Positions 8,590-17,742 of a stretch of DNA of 64,000 nt are shown here, piece after piece (the first letter of the stretch is position 1; each line of letters opens with the position of its first letter). A program made the position numbers and the translations under genes. Below the pieces are notes generated by a model that saw only the letters and a program-made list of their open reading frames with translations, was not told where the DNA came from and made no database searches. The stretch comes from Bacteroidota bacterium (GTDB lineage Bacteria > Bacteroidota > Bacteroidia > Chitinophagales > Saprospiraceae), in the NCBI GenBank assembly GCA_024642665.1, contig JAHEAR010000006.1, positions 41,416-105,415 of the forward strand, given 5' to 3'.

Positions 8590-9606
8590 TTAACTCAACC
8601 CTCTCAATATCAATTTCACCAATGCAGGGCCGGTATAGATAAGACCTGAATACACCTGTATCAGATCCGCACCGGCAACGAGGTGTTTTTTAGCGCTGAT
8701 AACATCTTCAATTCCTCCAACACCAATAATGGAAAAGCGATCTTCGCTTTTTTGCTTAAGATATTTTACCACTGACACGGCCATATCCGCTACAGGTCTT
8801 CCACTCAGCCCCCCGGCACCAATGTGATCGATTTCCGTGGGTGACTCCTTCAGATTGTTTCGTGTAATGGTTGTATTGGTGGCAATAACTCCGGCAAGCT
8901 TTGTTTCCAAAATAATATCGACTATTTCATCGAGCTGTTGTTCTGTCAGGTCAGGAGCAATTTTTAGAAAAACCGGTTTACTTGCATGATTGTGCAACTG
9001 CAAAGTGGATAAGAGATTGGTCAATGGTTCTTTTTCCTGAAGCGACCGAAGTCCGGGTGTATTTGGTGAAGACACATTGACTGTAAAATAATCCACCAGG
9101 GTATAAAGCCGTTTGAAACTAATCAGATAATCATTTGTAGCCTCCTCCAAAGGCGTGTCTTTATTCTTCCCAATATTTGCTCCCACTACAAGTCCTTCCG
9201 GCCTCTTTTTGCTAAGACGACTGGCCAGTACTTCGACACCATCATTATTAAAGCCCATTCTATTGATTAGGGCCCTGGACTTCACAAGTCTGAACAGGCG
9301 GGGTTTGGGATTTCCCGGCTGAGGTCTGGGGGTAATGGTTCCTACTTCGATGTGACTAAATCCAAGGGTCGCCATCGCATTCAGGTACAAGCCGTTTTTA
9401 TCGAATCCTGCAGCCAGACCGACAGGGTTTGTAAAGTCTATTCCGGCTACTGAACGCTGCAGGGCTTTATTTTGATAACCATAGATAGCTTTCAATAATG
9501 ACCTGGCTCCTGGAACTTTTAAAAAAGCCATCAAACACCACATGGTGATATAATGGGCTTTTTCCGGATCGATCCGATAAAGAAAAAGGGTAAAAAACCT
9601 ATACAT
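8590..9606 (-). CDS. pyrD: Dihydroorotate dehydrogenase (quinone), class 2
   Basis: The 338-aa flavoprotein oxidises dihydroorotate to orotate in pyrimidine synthesis and passes electrons to membrane quinone. Class 2 features are the N-terminal extension that docks on the membrane (about 1-45), the FMN-site segment GLAAGFDKNG (63-72), and the catalytic serine in NVSSPNTPGLR (Ser180). Class 1 enzymes carry Cys at this place. C-terminal phosphate-binding glycines appear as GAGGLSGRP and GVGGI. Length and start (ATG at 9606) fit the family. The start is preceded only by a weak -7-like sequence. The gene is divergent from a secreted protein gene. Confidence 0.95.
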   Translation of the reverse strand: MYRFFTLFLYRIDPEKAHYITMWCLMAFLKVPGARSLLKAIYGYQNKALQRSVAGIDFTNPVGLAAGFDKNGLYLNAMATLGFSHIEVGTITPRPQPGNPKPRLFRLVKSRALINRMGFNNDGVEVLASRLSKKRPEGLVVGANIGKNKDTPLEEATNDYLISFKRLYTLVDYFTVNVSSPNTPGLRSLQEKEPLTNLLSTLQLHNHASKPVFLKIAPDLTEQQLDEIVDIILETKLAGVIATNTTITRNNLKESPTEIDHIGAGGLSGRPVADMAVSVVKYLKQKSEDRFSIIGVGGIEDVISAKKHLVAGADLIQVYSGLIYTGPALVKLILRGLS

Positions 9607-9695
9607 GGGTGCAAGATAGGAACACCCTGAGTGAATTTATCCATAAACCTCCATTCAACAGGACCAATTCCTTTTACACGACTCAGAATTAAGTA

Positions 9696-9723
9696 TTTGC
9701 AACATATTAATTGCTTAATTTTG
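9696..9723 (+). promoter_or_regulatory. -33/-7 promoter of the secreted protein gene at 9750
   Basis: TTTG (9696-9699) and TAATTTTG (9716-9723) are separated by 16 bases, close to the TTTG/TAnnTTTG arrangement of Bacteroidota. The ATG follows 26 bases after the -7 box. Confidence 0.5.
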
Positions 9724-9749
9724 AATGGTAACAATTTAAATTCATAGTT

Positions 9750-10412
9750 ATGAAAACGATTCTTTTTTTCATTGCGGCACTATTCTGTTCAAATATCCTT
9801 TTTAGCCAGGAAGGAAATCAAAATACAATGACTGTCAAGGTCAATGATAAAGAATACACAACCCAACCTCATCGTGTTAAAATCGGCCATTATGGGTATA
9901 TCACAGGCAACTCAATTAACCCCGATATTTCACTTCGGATCTGGTTTGGGTCCTGGGATGGCAAAGACCTGAATGAACCGGGAAGATATTTGGTCATCGG
10001 TGAAGATGAAAACTATACAAAAGATGACAGCATGCATGCTGCTTACCTGACCGGAAACTTTAAAGGCATTGCCTTTGTAAAATATGTTGAGGAAACAAAG
10101 TCTCCGCGCATGGAATATCATGTGGGTGAATCCCTCTACAAAGGAGAGTCCATTGAAGTGACAATGGATGAAGACGGGTTCCAGGAAATAAAATTTAATG
10201 TTACACTTCAGGGATCCGTTTGGAAAGAAAAATCATCAGCTACGGCCTTTGGCGGATTAGGTCGTCTTGAAAATAAGCTGACGAATAAAGCTGTCACCGG
10301 TGCTTCGGGATATGAACAAAATATCGATCCGGAAGGCGATGGATATAAAAAACAAAAGGAACTTGATACGATAACCCTAACGGATGGTGTCGTGCGAATT
10401 AAACTCAACTAA
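9750..10412 (+). CDS. Secreted hypothetical protein
   Basis: A 220-aa protein with a clear signal peptide (MKTILFFIAALFCSNILFSQ, cleavage near residue 20) and no further membrane segment, so periplasmic or exported. The mature part is rich in beta-strand-like, charged sequence. I do not recognise a family or catalytic motif. It has no T9SS sorting domain. It is divergent from pyrD and convergent with dnaX (25 bases between stops), so it is probably transcribed alone from its own promoter. Confidence 0.75.
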   Translation: MKTILFFIAALFCSNILFSQEGNQNTMTVKVNDKEYTTQPHRVKIGHYGYITGNSINPDISLRIWFGSWDGKDLNEPGRYLVIGEDENYTKDDSMHAAYLTGNFKGIAFVKYVEETKSPRMEYHVGESLYKGESIEVTMDEDGFQEIKFNVTLQGSVWKEKSSATAFGGLGRLENKLTNKAVTGASGYEQNIDPEGDGYKKQKELDTITLTDGVVRIKLN

Positions 10413-10437
10413 ATTTTTGGGTAAAAAAATGTGCAGT

Positions 10438-12246
10438 TTAATCTTCCTGATCAGGAATCAGGTCGAGTTTTTCTCTAAGCGTTACCATCAGCGGATTCTT
10501 TTTGGATAGCAACTCGTACTTTTCACGATCGGATAACAGTTTTTTGGGCTTTTCTAATTCTCGGCTGTTATCCAATACCGGATCTATCTCAACAAGGATT
10601 TGTAATTCTGGAATTCGCGCCAATTCTCTTAATCCATCGAACAAATCTGACTCCGCGTTGAACCTATTCTTTCCTGTTTGATGTCCTGTTCTGATAATGA
10701 TAGTCTTTGCATCCCCCAACTGAATTACAGCTTCCTTCATCGTTTGCTTAAAAGAGGGAGATGTATGGCGTTCCAGATATCCATCCCAAAAATCAAGCAG
10801 AGGGGGAAGGGTGAGCTCAGGGACTTTCTTTTTCTCTTCTGCATGAAGATCAGCTGCTTTTTGGCGTAGCATCCCTAGTCCCTTAAGTGAGGGAATTGAT
10901 GGATCTCCGGGTGTTGTAGTGATTGTTTCTGTGCGAGGAACAACAAGTACATCGCTATTGTGGCTTTTTATCCTGCTCTCCTTCTTATGTATTCCGGATT
11001 CGGTTTCTTCAGGAGAATCTGCCGTTAGACTTGGCAATTCTGCTTGTTGGTTGACAGTAGTAAAATCGGGCTCAGATTTTTTTTCTACGGTCGATTGTTG
11101 CTTAGGCTTTTTTTTTTCAATCATAGCCGGAGCCACATATTCACTTTCGACACGGCGATGCATATAGCACATTCTAACCAGGGCCATTTCAATATGCAAC
11201 CATTTGTTAAGTGCTCTGCTATAATCAATCTCGCAATGATTGGCCAAATCGAGATAGGTAATCAATGTGGATTTTTGAATGGCGGTGGCTTGCTCCAAAT
11301 ACCGGCTCTTTATCTTATCACCATGCGTAAGGATGGTAGCCGTTGCAGTATCCTTACACAGCAGAATATCTCTCAAATGTTCTGAATATCCGGAGATAAA
11401 AGCTTCTCCATCAAAACCTCGTTTCTGGATGTCTGATAAGGTCAGAAATACTTCTGTCATATCCTCGCGCATCAGAGCATCCGTCATTTTGAAAAAATAA
11501 TCGTAGTCCAGTAGTTGGAGGCTATCCAATACACCGGCATAAGTAATCTTACCTTTAGACTGACTGGCAATTCGGTCGAAGATGGACAGACTATCGCGCA
11601 ACGAACCATCGCCTTTCTGACTGATGATGACTAACGCTTCTTCTTCGGCCTGTATCGTTTCTGATGCACAGATCGACTTCAAATGCTCTACAATCGACGG
11701 CACAGGAATTCTTCTGAAATCAAAAGACTGACATCTTGAAAGAATCGTTGGAAGAATTTTATGTTTTTCTGTGGTCGCCAGAATAAACTTAACATAAGGT
11801 GGTGGCTCTTCAAGTGTCTTCAGAAAGGCATTGAACGCTGCTGAGCTGAGCATGTGTACCTCATCAATGATATAGACTTTGTAAGTACCCTGTGATGGAG
11901 GTATTCGAACCTGCTCTACCAGCGCTCGGATATTTTCTACAGAGTTGTTAGAGGCACCATCCAGCTCAAATATATTATAGGAGCTGTTGACATCAAAAGT
12001 TTTACAGGATGCACAGGCATTGCAGGATTCCCCCGTGTCTGCCAGATTTTCACAATTAATGGCTCGTGCCAGGATTCTTGCAACAGTAGTTTTCCCAACC
12101 CCTCTTGGTCCGCAGAAAAGATAGGCATGTGCCACCTGATTGGAAAGCAGGGAATGCCTCAGTGTGTCTGTGACATGTTTTTGACCTACTACACTATCAA
12201 ATGTGTTCGGTCTGTACTTCCTTGCTGATACGATATACTGGCTCAT
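10438..12246 (-). CDS. dnaX: DNA polymerase III subunit gamma/tau
   Basis: The 602-aa clamp-loader ATPase has Walker A GPRGVGKTT (46-54), a zinc module with Cys65, Cys75, Cys78 and Cys81, the DEVHML Walker B box and the sensor-1 segment ATTEKHKI. The AAA+ and collar domains occupy about 1-370. The remainder is a low-complexity, Lys/Glu-rich tau-like tail that would contact the polymerase or helicase. The E. coli programmed frameshift that makes gamma was not looked for in detail. The -7 box lies 16 bases upstream of the ATG. Confidence 0.96.
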   Translation of the reverse strand: MSQYIVSARKYRPNTFDSVVGQKHVTDTLRHSLLSNQVAHAYLFCGPRGVGKTTVARILARAINCENLADTGESCNACASCKTFDVNSSYNIFELDGASNNSVENIRALVEQVRIPPSQGTYKVYIIDEVHMLSSAAFNAFLKTLEEPPPYVKFILATTEKHKILPTILSRCQSFDFRRIPVPSIVEHLKSICASETIQAEEEALVIISQKGDGSLRDSLSIFDRIASQSKGKITYAGVLDSLQLLDYDYFFKMTDALMREDMTEVFLTLSDIQKRGFDGEAFISGYSEHLRDILLCKDTATATILTHGDKIKSRYLEQATAIQKSTLITYLDLANHCEIDYSRALNKWLHIEMALVRMCYMHRRVESEYVAPAMIEKKKPKQQSTVEKKSEPDFTTVNQQAELPSLTADSPEETESGIHKKESRIKSHNSDVLVVPRTETITTTPGDPSIPSLKGLGMLRQKAADLHAEEKKKVPELTLPPLLDFWDGYLERHTSPSFKQTMKEAVIQLGDAKTIIIRTGHQTGKNRFNAESDLFDGLRELARIPELQILVEIDPVLDNSRELEKPKKLLSDREKYELLSKKNPLMVTLREKLDLIPDQED

Positions 12247-12262
12247 ATGAATTGCGGGAAGG

Positions 12263-12270
12263 CAAAGGTA
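12263..12270 (-). promoter_or_regulatory. -7 box of dnaX
   Basis: TACCTTTG on the minus strand, 16 bases before the ATG at 12246, so the leader would be only about 10 bases. Confidence 0.45.
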
Positions 12271-12474
12271 AGAGATTCTACGCTCAATCCCAGATTATCC
12301 TAAAGTCCATTTTTCAGGGTCACCAAAGGGAAACACCAGAAAACCAGAGGATTATTAGCAATCATCTGTAAATCACAACTATTGACTGAACCATTTTATC
12401 ACAATACCAAAACGCACAAATCCATGAAGCATTGGATACCTTCCTCCAATTGAACAAATAAAGCGACAAGACAT
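12271..12474. other. Divergent intergenic region, dnaX/nadE
   Basis: No gene is visible here. It separates the dnaX promoter (minus) from the nadE promoter (plus). No inverted repeat of note was seen. Confidence 0.4.
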
Positions 12475-12482
12475 TACCTTTG
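12450..12482 (+). promoter_or_regulatory. -33/-7 promoter of nadE
   Basis: TTG (12450-12452) and TACCTTTG (12475-12482), 22 bases apart, fit the Bacteroidota pattern. The leader to the ATG at 12584 would be about 95 bases. Confidence 0.5.
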
Positions 12483-12583
12483 TGCCTGCAAAAGATTACC
12501 TATTCTTTATCATTTCGGCATTTTTACTGTTTATAGGAATAGGGAAATGAAGGATTGACCTTTATGACCATGGAAAGTATCAT

Positions 12584-14221
12584 ATGAAAATAGCGATTGC
12601 CCAGTTGAATTATCATATCGGCGATTTTGAAGGTAATCTTCAAAAAATGCTCAACACTGTCGCAAAAGCTAAGCTTGAAAACGTGGATATTGTAGTTTTT
12701 GGGGAATTATCAACGACCGGATATCCGCCAAGAGATTTCCTTGAATTCAGGGACTTCATTCGATTGGCGGAAGAATCCATCGCTCAATTGACCAAAGCCT
12801 CAAAGGACATAGGAATTATTGTTGGCAGCCCGACCATCAACCCTGTATCCGAAGGAAAAGATTTATACAACAGCGCCTACTTTTTGGTCGATCAGAAAGT
12901 TCTCCACGTGCAGCACAAAACCCTCCTTCCGACGTATGATGTTTTTGATGAATACCGATATTTTGAACCTGCCCACGTGCATAAAACGGTCCTGTTTAAA
13001 GGCAAGCGGATTGCCCTGACGATATGTGAGGATCTTTGGAATGTAGGAAATGAAAATCCATTATATACGATTTGCCCAATGGACAATATGATGGCGGATC
13101 ATCCGGATTTTATGATTAATGTATCTGCATCTCCTTTTGATTATAATCATGCCGCTGATCGATTAGAAGTTTTACGAGCCAATGTCGATCGCTATCACAT
13201 TCCACTTTTCTATTCCAATATTTGTGGAGCGCAGACGGAGATCATTTTTGATGGAGGCTCGGTGGTATTTTCCCCGGATGGCACTGTCTTTGACGAACTT
13301 CCTTATTTTATTGAAGCCTTCCGATGTTACGAACTGGATGAGGTGATTAAAGGTGGCTATCACAGAGAACAGGCTAAGGATAAAATGACATTGATTCATG
13401 ATGCTATCCTATTAGGGCTGAAGGATTATTTTGGAAAACTTGGTTTGAAGAAAGCCATTATTGGCTTAAGCGGAGGGATTGATTCTGCAGTGACAGCCGT
13501 AATGGCAACCAGAGCACTTGGCAAAGAAAATGTCCGGGTAGTTTTAATGCCCAGTTCATATAGTTCATCCCACAGCGTGGAAGATGCCAAAGCACTGGCA
13601 GAAAATCTGGGGATTCGTTATGACATCATTCCTATTGCTGCGCCATATGAAACATTTAATAATCTACTGTCAGACGTAATGGAAGGCAAGCCTTTCGATG
13701 TGACCGAAGAAAATATACAAGCGCGAAGCAGAGGCCTTATCCTGATGGCAATTGCCAATAAACATGGTTATATCCTGCTAAATACAACTAACAAAAGTGA
13801 AATGGCCGTTGGCTATGGTACGCTCTATGGAGATTTGGCTGGAGGGCTTTCAGTCATTGCGGATCTTTACAAAACAGAAGTGTATCGTTTGGCAGAATTG
13901 ATCAATAAAGATGGCGAAGTGATTCCGAAAAATTCGATCACCAAACCACCGAGTGCTGAATTGCGACCCGGACAAAAGGACAGCGATAGTCTCCCAGAAT
14001 ATGATGTGCTGGATCCAATACTCCATATGTACATTGAGGAGCATTTAGGTCCGGATGAAATCATCAAAAAAGGGTTTGATAAAAAACTTGTTCATCGTAT
14101 ACTCAAGTTGGTAAACCAAAGTGAATTTAAACGCCATCAGACAGCTCCTGTGATTCGTGTTTCGCCAAAGGCCTTTGGTGTTGGGAGAAGAGTGCCTATC
14201 GTCGGAAAGTATTTAAGTTAA
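12584..14221 (+). CDS. nadE: Glutamine-dependent NAD+ synthetase
   Basis: The 545-aa enzyme converts deamido-NAD to NAD using glutamine and ATP. The N-terminal nitrilase-type glutaminase domain (about 1-260) carries the Glu41, Lys112, Cys148 triad (FGELSTTGYPPR, HKTLLP, ICEDLW). The C-terminal synthetase domain has the ATP pyrophosphatase P-loop SGGIDSAV (296-303). Domain order and length match other two-domain bacterial NadE proteins. nadC lies about 46 kb away, so the pathway is not clustered. The next gene is 32 bases downstream on the same strand and could be co-transcribed. Confidence 0.96.
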   Translation: MKIAIAQLNYHIGDFEGNLQKMLNTVAKAKLENVDIVVFGELSTTGYPPRDFLEFRDFIRLAEESIAQLTKASKDIGIIVGSPTINPVSEGKDLYNSAYFLVDQKVLHVQHKTLLPTYDVFDEYRYFEPAHVHKTVLFKGKRIALTICEDLWNVGNENPLYTICPMDNMMADHPDFMINVSASPFDYNHAADRLEVLRANVDRYHIPLFYSNICGAQTEIIFDGGSVVFSPDGTVFDELPYFIEAFRCYELDEVIKGGYHREQAKDKMTLIHDAILLGLKDYFGKLGLKKAIIGLSGGIDSAVTAVMATRALGKENVRVVLMPSSYSSSHSVEDAKALAENLGIRYDIIPIAAPYETFNNLLSDVMEGKPFDVTEENIQARSRGLILMAIANKHGYILLNTTNKSEMAVGYGTLYGDLAGGLSVIADLYKTEVYRLAELINKDGEVIPKNSITKPPSAELRPGQKDSDSLPEYDVLDPILHMYIEEHLGPDEIIKKGFDKKLVHRILKLVNQSEFKRHQTAPVIRVSPKAFGVGRRVPIVGKYLS

Positions 14222-14253
14222 TCGAAAACAAAAATCAACTATCAATTATTAAC

Positions 14254-14919
14254 ATGAAATATTTAAAAAAAACACCCTCAATCGTTTTTCTATCCTTATT
14301 CCTGTTGATCACAATGTCTTCCGGTTGCAAAAATGAGTCAGGCGAAAATGATCAAAAGGATTATCGAATACCAACGTCGGCGACTATTATGGAACAATAT
14401 AATATGGCAAGACCTGATTGGGACAAATCGGAAAAAACAGAGGGACCGGTAGATATTGTGGTAGAAGATAATGTGATTTCGATTACGCATGATGCTTACA
14501 ATAGTGACGCCATTGTGACCTATTATTTTCAATCTGACAAAAAAGTGAAGAAGCTAAAATCTGGTCATATAGACATTGCTGAAGTGATGTTTCTGGAGCG
14601 TAACCTGATCGTAAATTCCGTAACCAACAAAAACACTTTATTCTTTTCAGTTGATGCGGATCACACGCCTGAATATCTAAGTGATCTGAAAGGAGTAAAA
14701 ACCTATATTGGATATGGTCTGGGTGCCAGAAAGATTTTCAAGGGCAAACAATCCGTGGATGCTTTTTATTGTAAATGCGTCCCTGCCGGTTATCCTGAAG
14801 GTGGTTGTCCTACAAGTAATTCATTATCGATTGACTGCAACTCATCCAATGAACATGGGAGCTGTCGTGTCTTTTGTACAGGGCAATATTTTGCTTGCTG
14901 CGGGACAAGAGGAGAGTAA
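14254..14919 (+). CDS. Lipoprotein with cysteine-rich C-terminus
   Basis: A 221-aa lipoprotein: the signal MKYLKKTPSIVFLSLFLLIT ends in lipobox MSSGC with lipidated Cys25. The middle (about 40-165) is an unrecognised mixed alpha/beta region. The last 50 residues hold eight cysteines (173, 175, 185, 195, 204, 208, 215, 216), suggesting a small disulfide-bonded or metal-binding knot outside the cytoplasm. Function unknown. It follows nadE by 32 bases and ends at a strong hairpin terminator shared with convergent mscL. Confidence 0.8.
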   Translation: MKYLKKTPSIVFLSLFLLITMSSGCKNESGENDQKDYRIPTSATIMEQYNMARPDWDKSEKTEGPVDIVVEDNVISITHDAYNSDAIVTYYFQSDKKVKKLKSGHIDIAEVMFLERNLIVNSVTNKNTLFFSVDADHTPEYLSDLKGVKTYIGYGLGARKIFKGKQSVDAFYCKCVPAGYPEGGCPTSNSLSIDCNSSNEHGSCRVFCTGQYFACCGTRGE

Positions 14920-14924
14920 AATAT

Positions 14925-14953
14925 CAGAAGGCTTGTGTGTAACAAGCCTTCTG
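14925..14953. terminator. Bidirectional intrinsic terminator
   Basis: CAGAAGGCTTGT (14925-14936) pairs perfectly with ACAAGCCTTCTG (14942-14953), a 12-bp stem with a 5-base loop. It lies between the stops of the convergent lipoprotein gene and mscL, and serves both. Confidence 0.75.
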
Positions 14954-14962
14954 AATAATCAA

Positions 14963-15331
14963 TTACTTTTTTAATAAATCACGAATCTGCATAAGCAATT
15001 CTTCCTGACTGGGCCCTGAAGGAACGGGAGCTGCTGTTTCTTCCTTCTTTTTAATGGCATTAAATCCTTTTACGATCAAAAATAATATCCAGGCAATCAG
15101 GAGAAACTTAATCGTGGCAGCAATAAATTTTCCGTATTTCACTACGCCATAGGCCAGCTCACCAATATTTTCTACGCCGGTGGCCTTCATGACAGGGGAA
15201 AGCAACAGTGGTGTAATAATATCGTCCACAAGGGAGGAAATAATGGCGCTAAATGCAGCGCCCAAAATTACGGCTACTGCCAAATCAATCACATTACCCT
15301 TCATGACGAAGGCCTTAAACTCTTTTAGCAT
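14963..15331 (-). CDS. mscL: Large-conductance mechanosensitive channel MscL
   Basis: The 122-aa inner-membrane channel opens under hypo-osmotic tension. It shows the N-terminal helix and TM1 (MLKEFKAFVMKGNVIDLAVAVILGAAFSAI), a short periplasmic loop with TM2 (FIAATIKFLLIAWILFLIV), and a charged C-terminal helical bundle (LLMQIRDLLKK). Length and layout are canonical. A TATATTTG box lies about 51 bases upstream of the ATG. Confidence 0.95.
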   Translation of the reverse strand: MLKEFKAFVMKGNVIDLAVAVILGAAFSAIISSLVDDIITPLLLSPVMKATGVENIGELAYGVVKYGKFIAATIKFLLIAWILFLIVKGFNAIKKKEETAAPVPSGPSQEELLMQIRDLLKK

Positions 15332-15382
15332 GGTGTATCTCTTTTAATGGTTAACGTGAATAAACTTGTATCACATGCATTT

Positions 15383-15390
15383 CAAATATA
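15383..15390 (-). promoter_or_regulatory. -7 box of mscL
   Basis: TATATTTG on the minus strand fits TAnnTTTG and lies 51 bases before the mscL ATG at 15331. Confidence 0.4.
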
Positions 15391-15400
15391 ACTATTCCAT

Positions 15401-17671
15401 CTAGGACTGACTGATTTCTTCCCTGATTTTATTTAAAGCAGAACCGGCTTTTACCCATTCGGCTTGTTGATCATTGTATCCATGGAGGACATCAAAAACA
15501 TCTTCCGTGCCATCTGCATGACGAAGCCTGACCTTTAGTTGAGACTTCGCATTAAAGTTTTCGAATCCAAGTATATCCACTAAATCATCTTGTCTGACCA
15601 GATCATAATCCTTCGGATTGACAAAGGTCAATCCTAACATACCCTGCTTCTTTAAATTTGTTTGATGAATTCTTGCAAATGATTTTACGACAATAGCTTT
15701 AACGCCTATGTGTCTTGGTTCCATGGCAGCATGCTCTCTGGATGAACCTTCGCCGTAGTTTTCTTCCCCAAAGACAATCGTCGAAATCCCATTTTTCTTA
15801 TATGCTCTGGCAGAATCGGGAACTCCCATGTACTTTCCTTCTACATAGTTGATTACGTTATTAGCCTCTCCATTGAAGGCACTGATCGCTCCAATAAAGC
15901 AGTTATTCGAAATATTCTCAAGATGCCCTCTGAATTTCAACCAGGGTCCGGCCATTGATATATGGTCCGTGGTACATTTCCCCTGAGCTTTTAAAAGCAC
16001 GCGCATATTTTGTACCTGATCATTTGTAATTGGGGTAAATGGTGTCAAAAGCTGGATCCGATCAGATGCGGGATCAACATCAATGTTGATGCCGGAACCA
16101 TTTGCCATCGGTGCCTGAAATCCTGCATCTTCAACATCAAAACCTTTTGGTGGTAATTCCACCCCGACCGGTGGATCAAATCGCACTTCTTCTCCGGCTT
16201 CATTCACCAGAGTATCGGTCAGTGGATTGAAAGAAAGTCTACCCGCAAAAACAAGTGCAGTCACCAATTCCGGTGAGGCTACAAAAGCATGGGTAGAGGC
16301 GTTACCATCATTGCGCTTTGCAAAATTTCTGTTGAAGGATGTAATAATAGAGTTTCTTCTTTTGGGATCATCCATATGTCGTGCCCATTGACCTATACAT
16401 GGTCCACAGGCATTGGCCAATACAAGGCCACCAACATCTTCAAATACTTCAAGCAACCCGTCCCTTTCAACGGTATACCGGATGAGTTCTGAGCCTGGAG
16501 TGACCGTAAACTCAGATTTGACTTTCAGATTTTTCTCCTTGGCCTGCTTTGCAATGGAGGCAGCCCGTGAGATATCTTCATAGGATGAATTGGTACAAGA
16601 ACCAATCAATCCAACATCAAGTTTTTCAGGGTAGTCATTGTCTGCTACAGCGGCAGCAAACTTACTGATGGGCCATGCAAGATCCGGTGTGTATGGTCCA
16701 TTGACATGTGGCTCCAATGTGCTTAAATCCACCTCGATCACCTCATCAAAATATTTCTCCGGATTGGCATAACAAGCTGCATCACCCGTGAGGTCATCTG
16801 CAATACTATCTGCCAGCCTGGCGACATCTTCTCGGCCGGTGGCTTTAAGTAAGCGGGCCATGGAATCATCATACCCAAAAGTTGATGTTGTAGCGCCTAT
16901 TTCGGCACCCATATTGCATATGGTACCTTTTCCTGTACAAGACATGGAACGCGCTCCATCTCCAAAATACTCTACAATGGCTCCGGTACCTCCCTTCACG
17001 GTAAGGATACCCGCTACTTTGAGAATGACATCTTTTGGTGATGCCCAACCACTTAATTTTCCTTTTAAATGAATGCCGATCAACTTGGGCATTTTAAGCT
17101 CCCAGGCCATGCCTGCCATTACATCAACGGCATCCGCACCACCAACACCAATTGCCAACATACCAAGACCGCCGGCATTTGGCGTATGACTGTCTGTGCC
17201 TATCATCATAGCGCCTGGAAAGGCATAATTTTCCAAAACCGTCTGATGAATAATCCCGGCCCCCGGCTTCCAGAAACCAATGCCATATTTATTGGATACG
17301 GAGGATAGAAACGAGTAAACTTCCGAGTTAACATCCACAGCTGTCTTTAGGTCAGCATTAGCCCCAGTCTGTGCAAGTATAAGATGATCACAATGCACGG
17401 TGGAAGGAACCGCTGTCTTATTCATTCCGCACATCATAAACTGGAGAAGTGCCATTTGAGCGGTAGCATCCTGCATGGCTACCCTGTCAGGGGCAAAAAA
17501 GACATAATCCTCTCCCCTTTTAAAATCTTTTATTGGTGAATCAGCATGCAGATGACTAAACAATATTTTTTCTGACAGCGTCAATGGACGTCCCAGCACT
17601 GTTCTTGCGTTTTTAACTTTCTCCGGAAGGGCAGTATATACTGCCTTAATCATTTCAAAATCAAATATCAT
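15401..17671 (-). CDS. acn: Aconitate hydratase
   Basis: The 756-aa TCA-cycle enzyme interconverts citrate and isocitrate. The [4Fe-4S] ligands are Cys359 ([10 protein letters not shown]), Cys422 and Cys425 ([11 protein letters not shown]). Active-site segments [13 protein letters not shown] (158-170) and, near the C-terminus, [16 protein letters not shown] are present. Length and sequence are close to the mitochondrial-type aconitase found in Bacteroidota rather than AcnB. The start is an ATG at 17671, about 41 bases after a TACTTTTG box. Confidence 0.95.
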   Translation of the reverse strand: MIFDFEMIKAVYTALPEKVKNARTVLGRPLTLSEKILFSHLHADSPIKDFKRGEDYVFFAPDRVAMQDATAQMALLQFMMCGMNKTAVPSTVHCDHLILAQTGANADLKTAVDVNSEVYSFLSSVSNKYGIGFWKPGAGIIHQTVLENYAFPGAMMIGTDSHTPNAGGLGMLAIGVGGADAVDVMAGMAWELKMPKLIGIHLKGKLSGWASPKDVILKVAGILTVKGGTGAIVEYFGDGARSMSCTGKGTICNMGAEIGATTSTFGYDDSMARLLKATGREDVARLADSIADDLTGDAACYANPEKYFDEVIEVDLSTLEPHVNGPYTPDLAWPISKFAAAVADNDYPEKLDVGLIGSCTNSSYEDISRAASIAKQAKEKNLKVKSEFTVTPGSELIRYTVERDGLLEVFEDVGGLVLANACGPCIGQWARHMDDPKRRNSIITSFNRNFAKRNDGNASTHAFVASPELVTALVFAGRLSFNPLTDTLVNEAGEEVRFDPPVGVELPPKGFDVEDAGFQAPMANGSGINIDVDPASDRIQLLTPFTPITNDQVQNMRVLLKAQGKCTTDHISMAGPWLKFRGHLENISNNCFIGAISAFNGEANNVINYVEGKYMGVPDSARAYKKNGISTIVFGEENYGEGSSREHAAMEPRHIGVKAIVVKSFARIHQTNLKKQGMLGLTFVNPKDYDLVRQDDLVDILGFENFNAKSQLKVRLRHADGTEDVFDVLHGYNDQQAEWVKAGSALNKIREEISQS

Positions 17672-17712
17672 AATCTGTAATTAGTATTGCGTAATACATT
17701 ATAACGAAAGCA

Positions 17713-17720
17713 CAAAAGTA
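17713..17720 (-). promoter_or_regulatory. -7 box of the aconitase gene
   Basis: TACTTTTG on the minus strand fits TAnnTTTG, 41 bases before the ATG at 17671. Confidence 0.45.
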
Positions 17721-17742
17721 ATGTTCTGAAATTAACTGGCCA

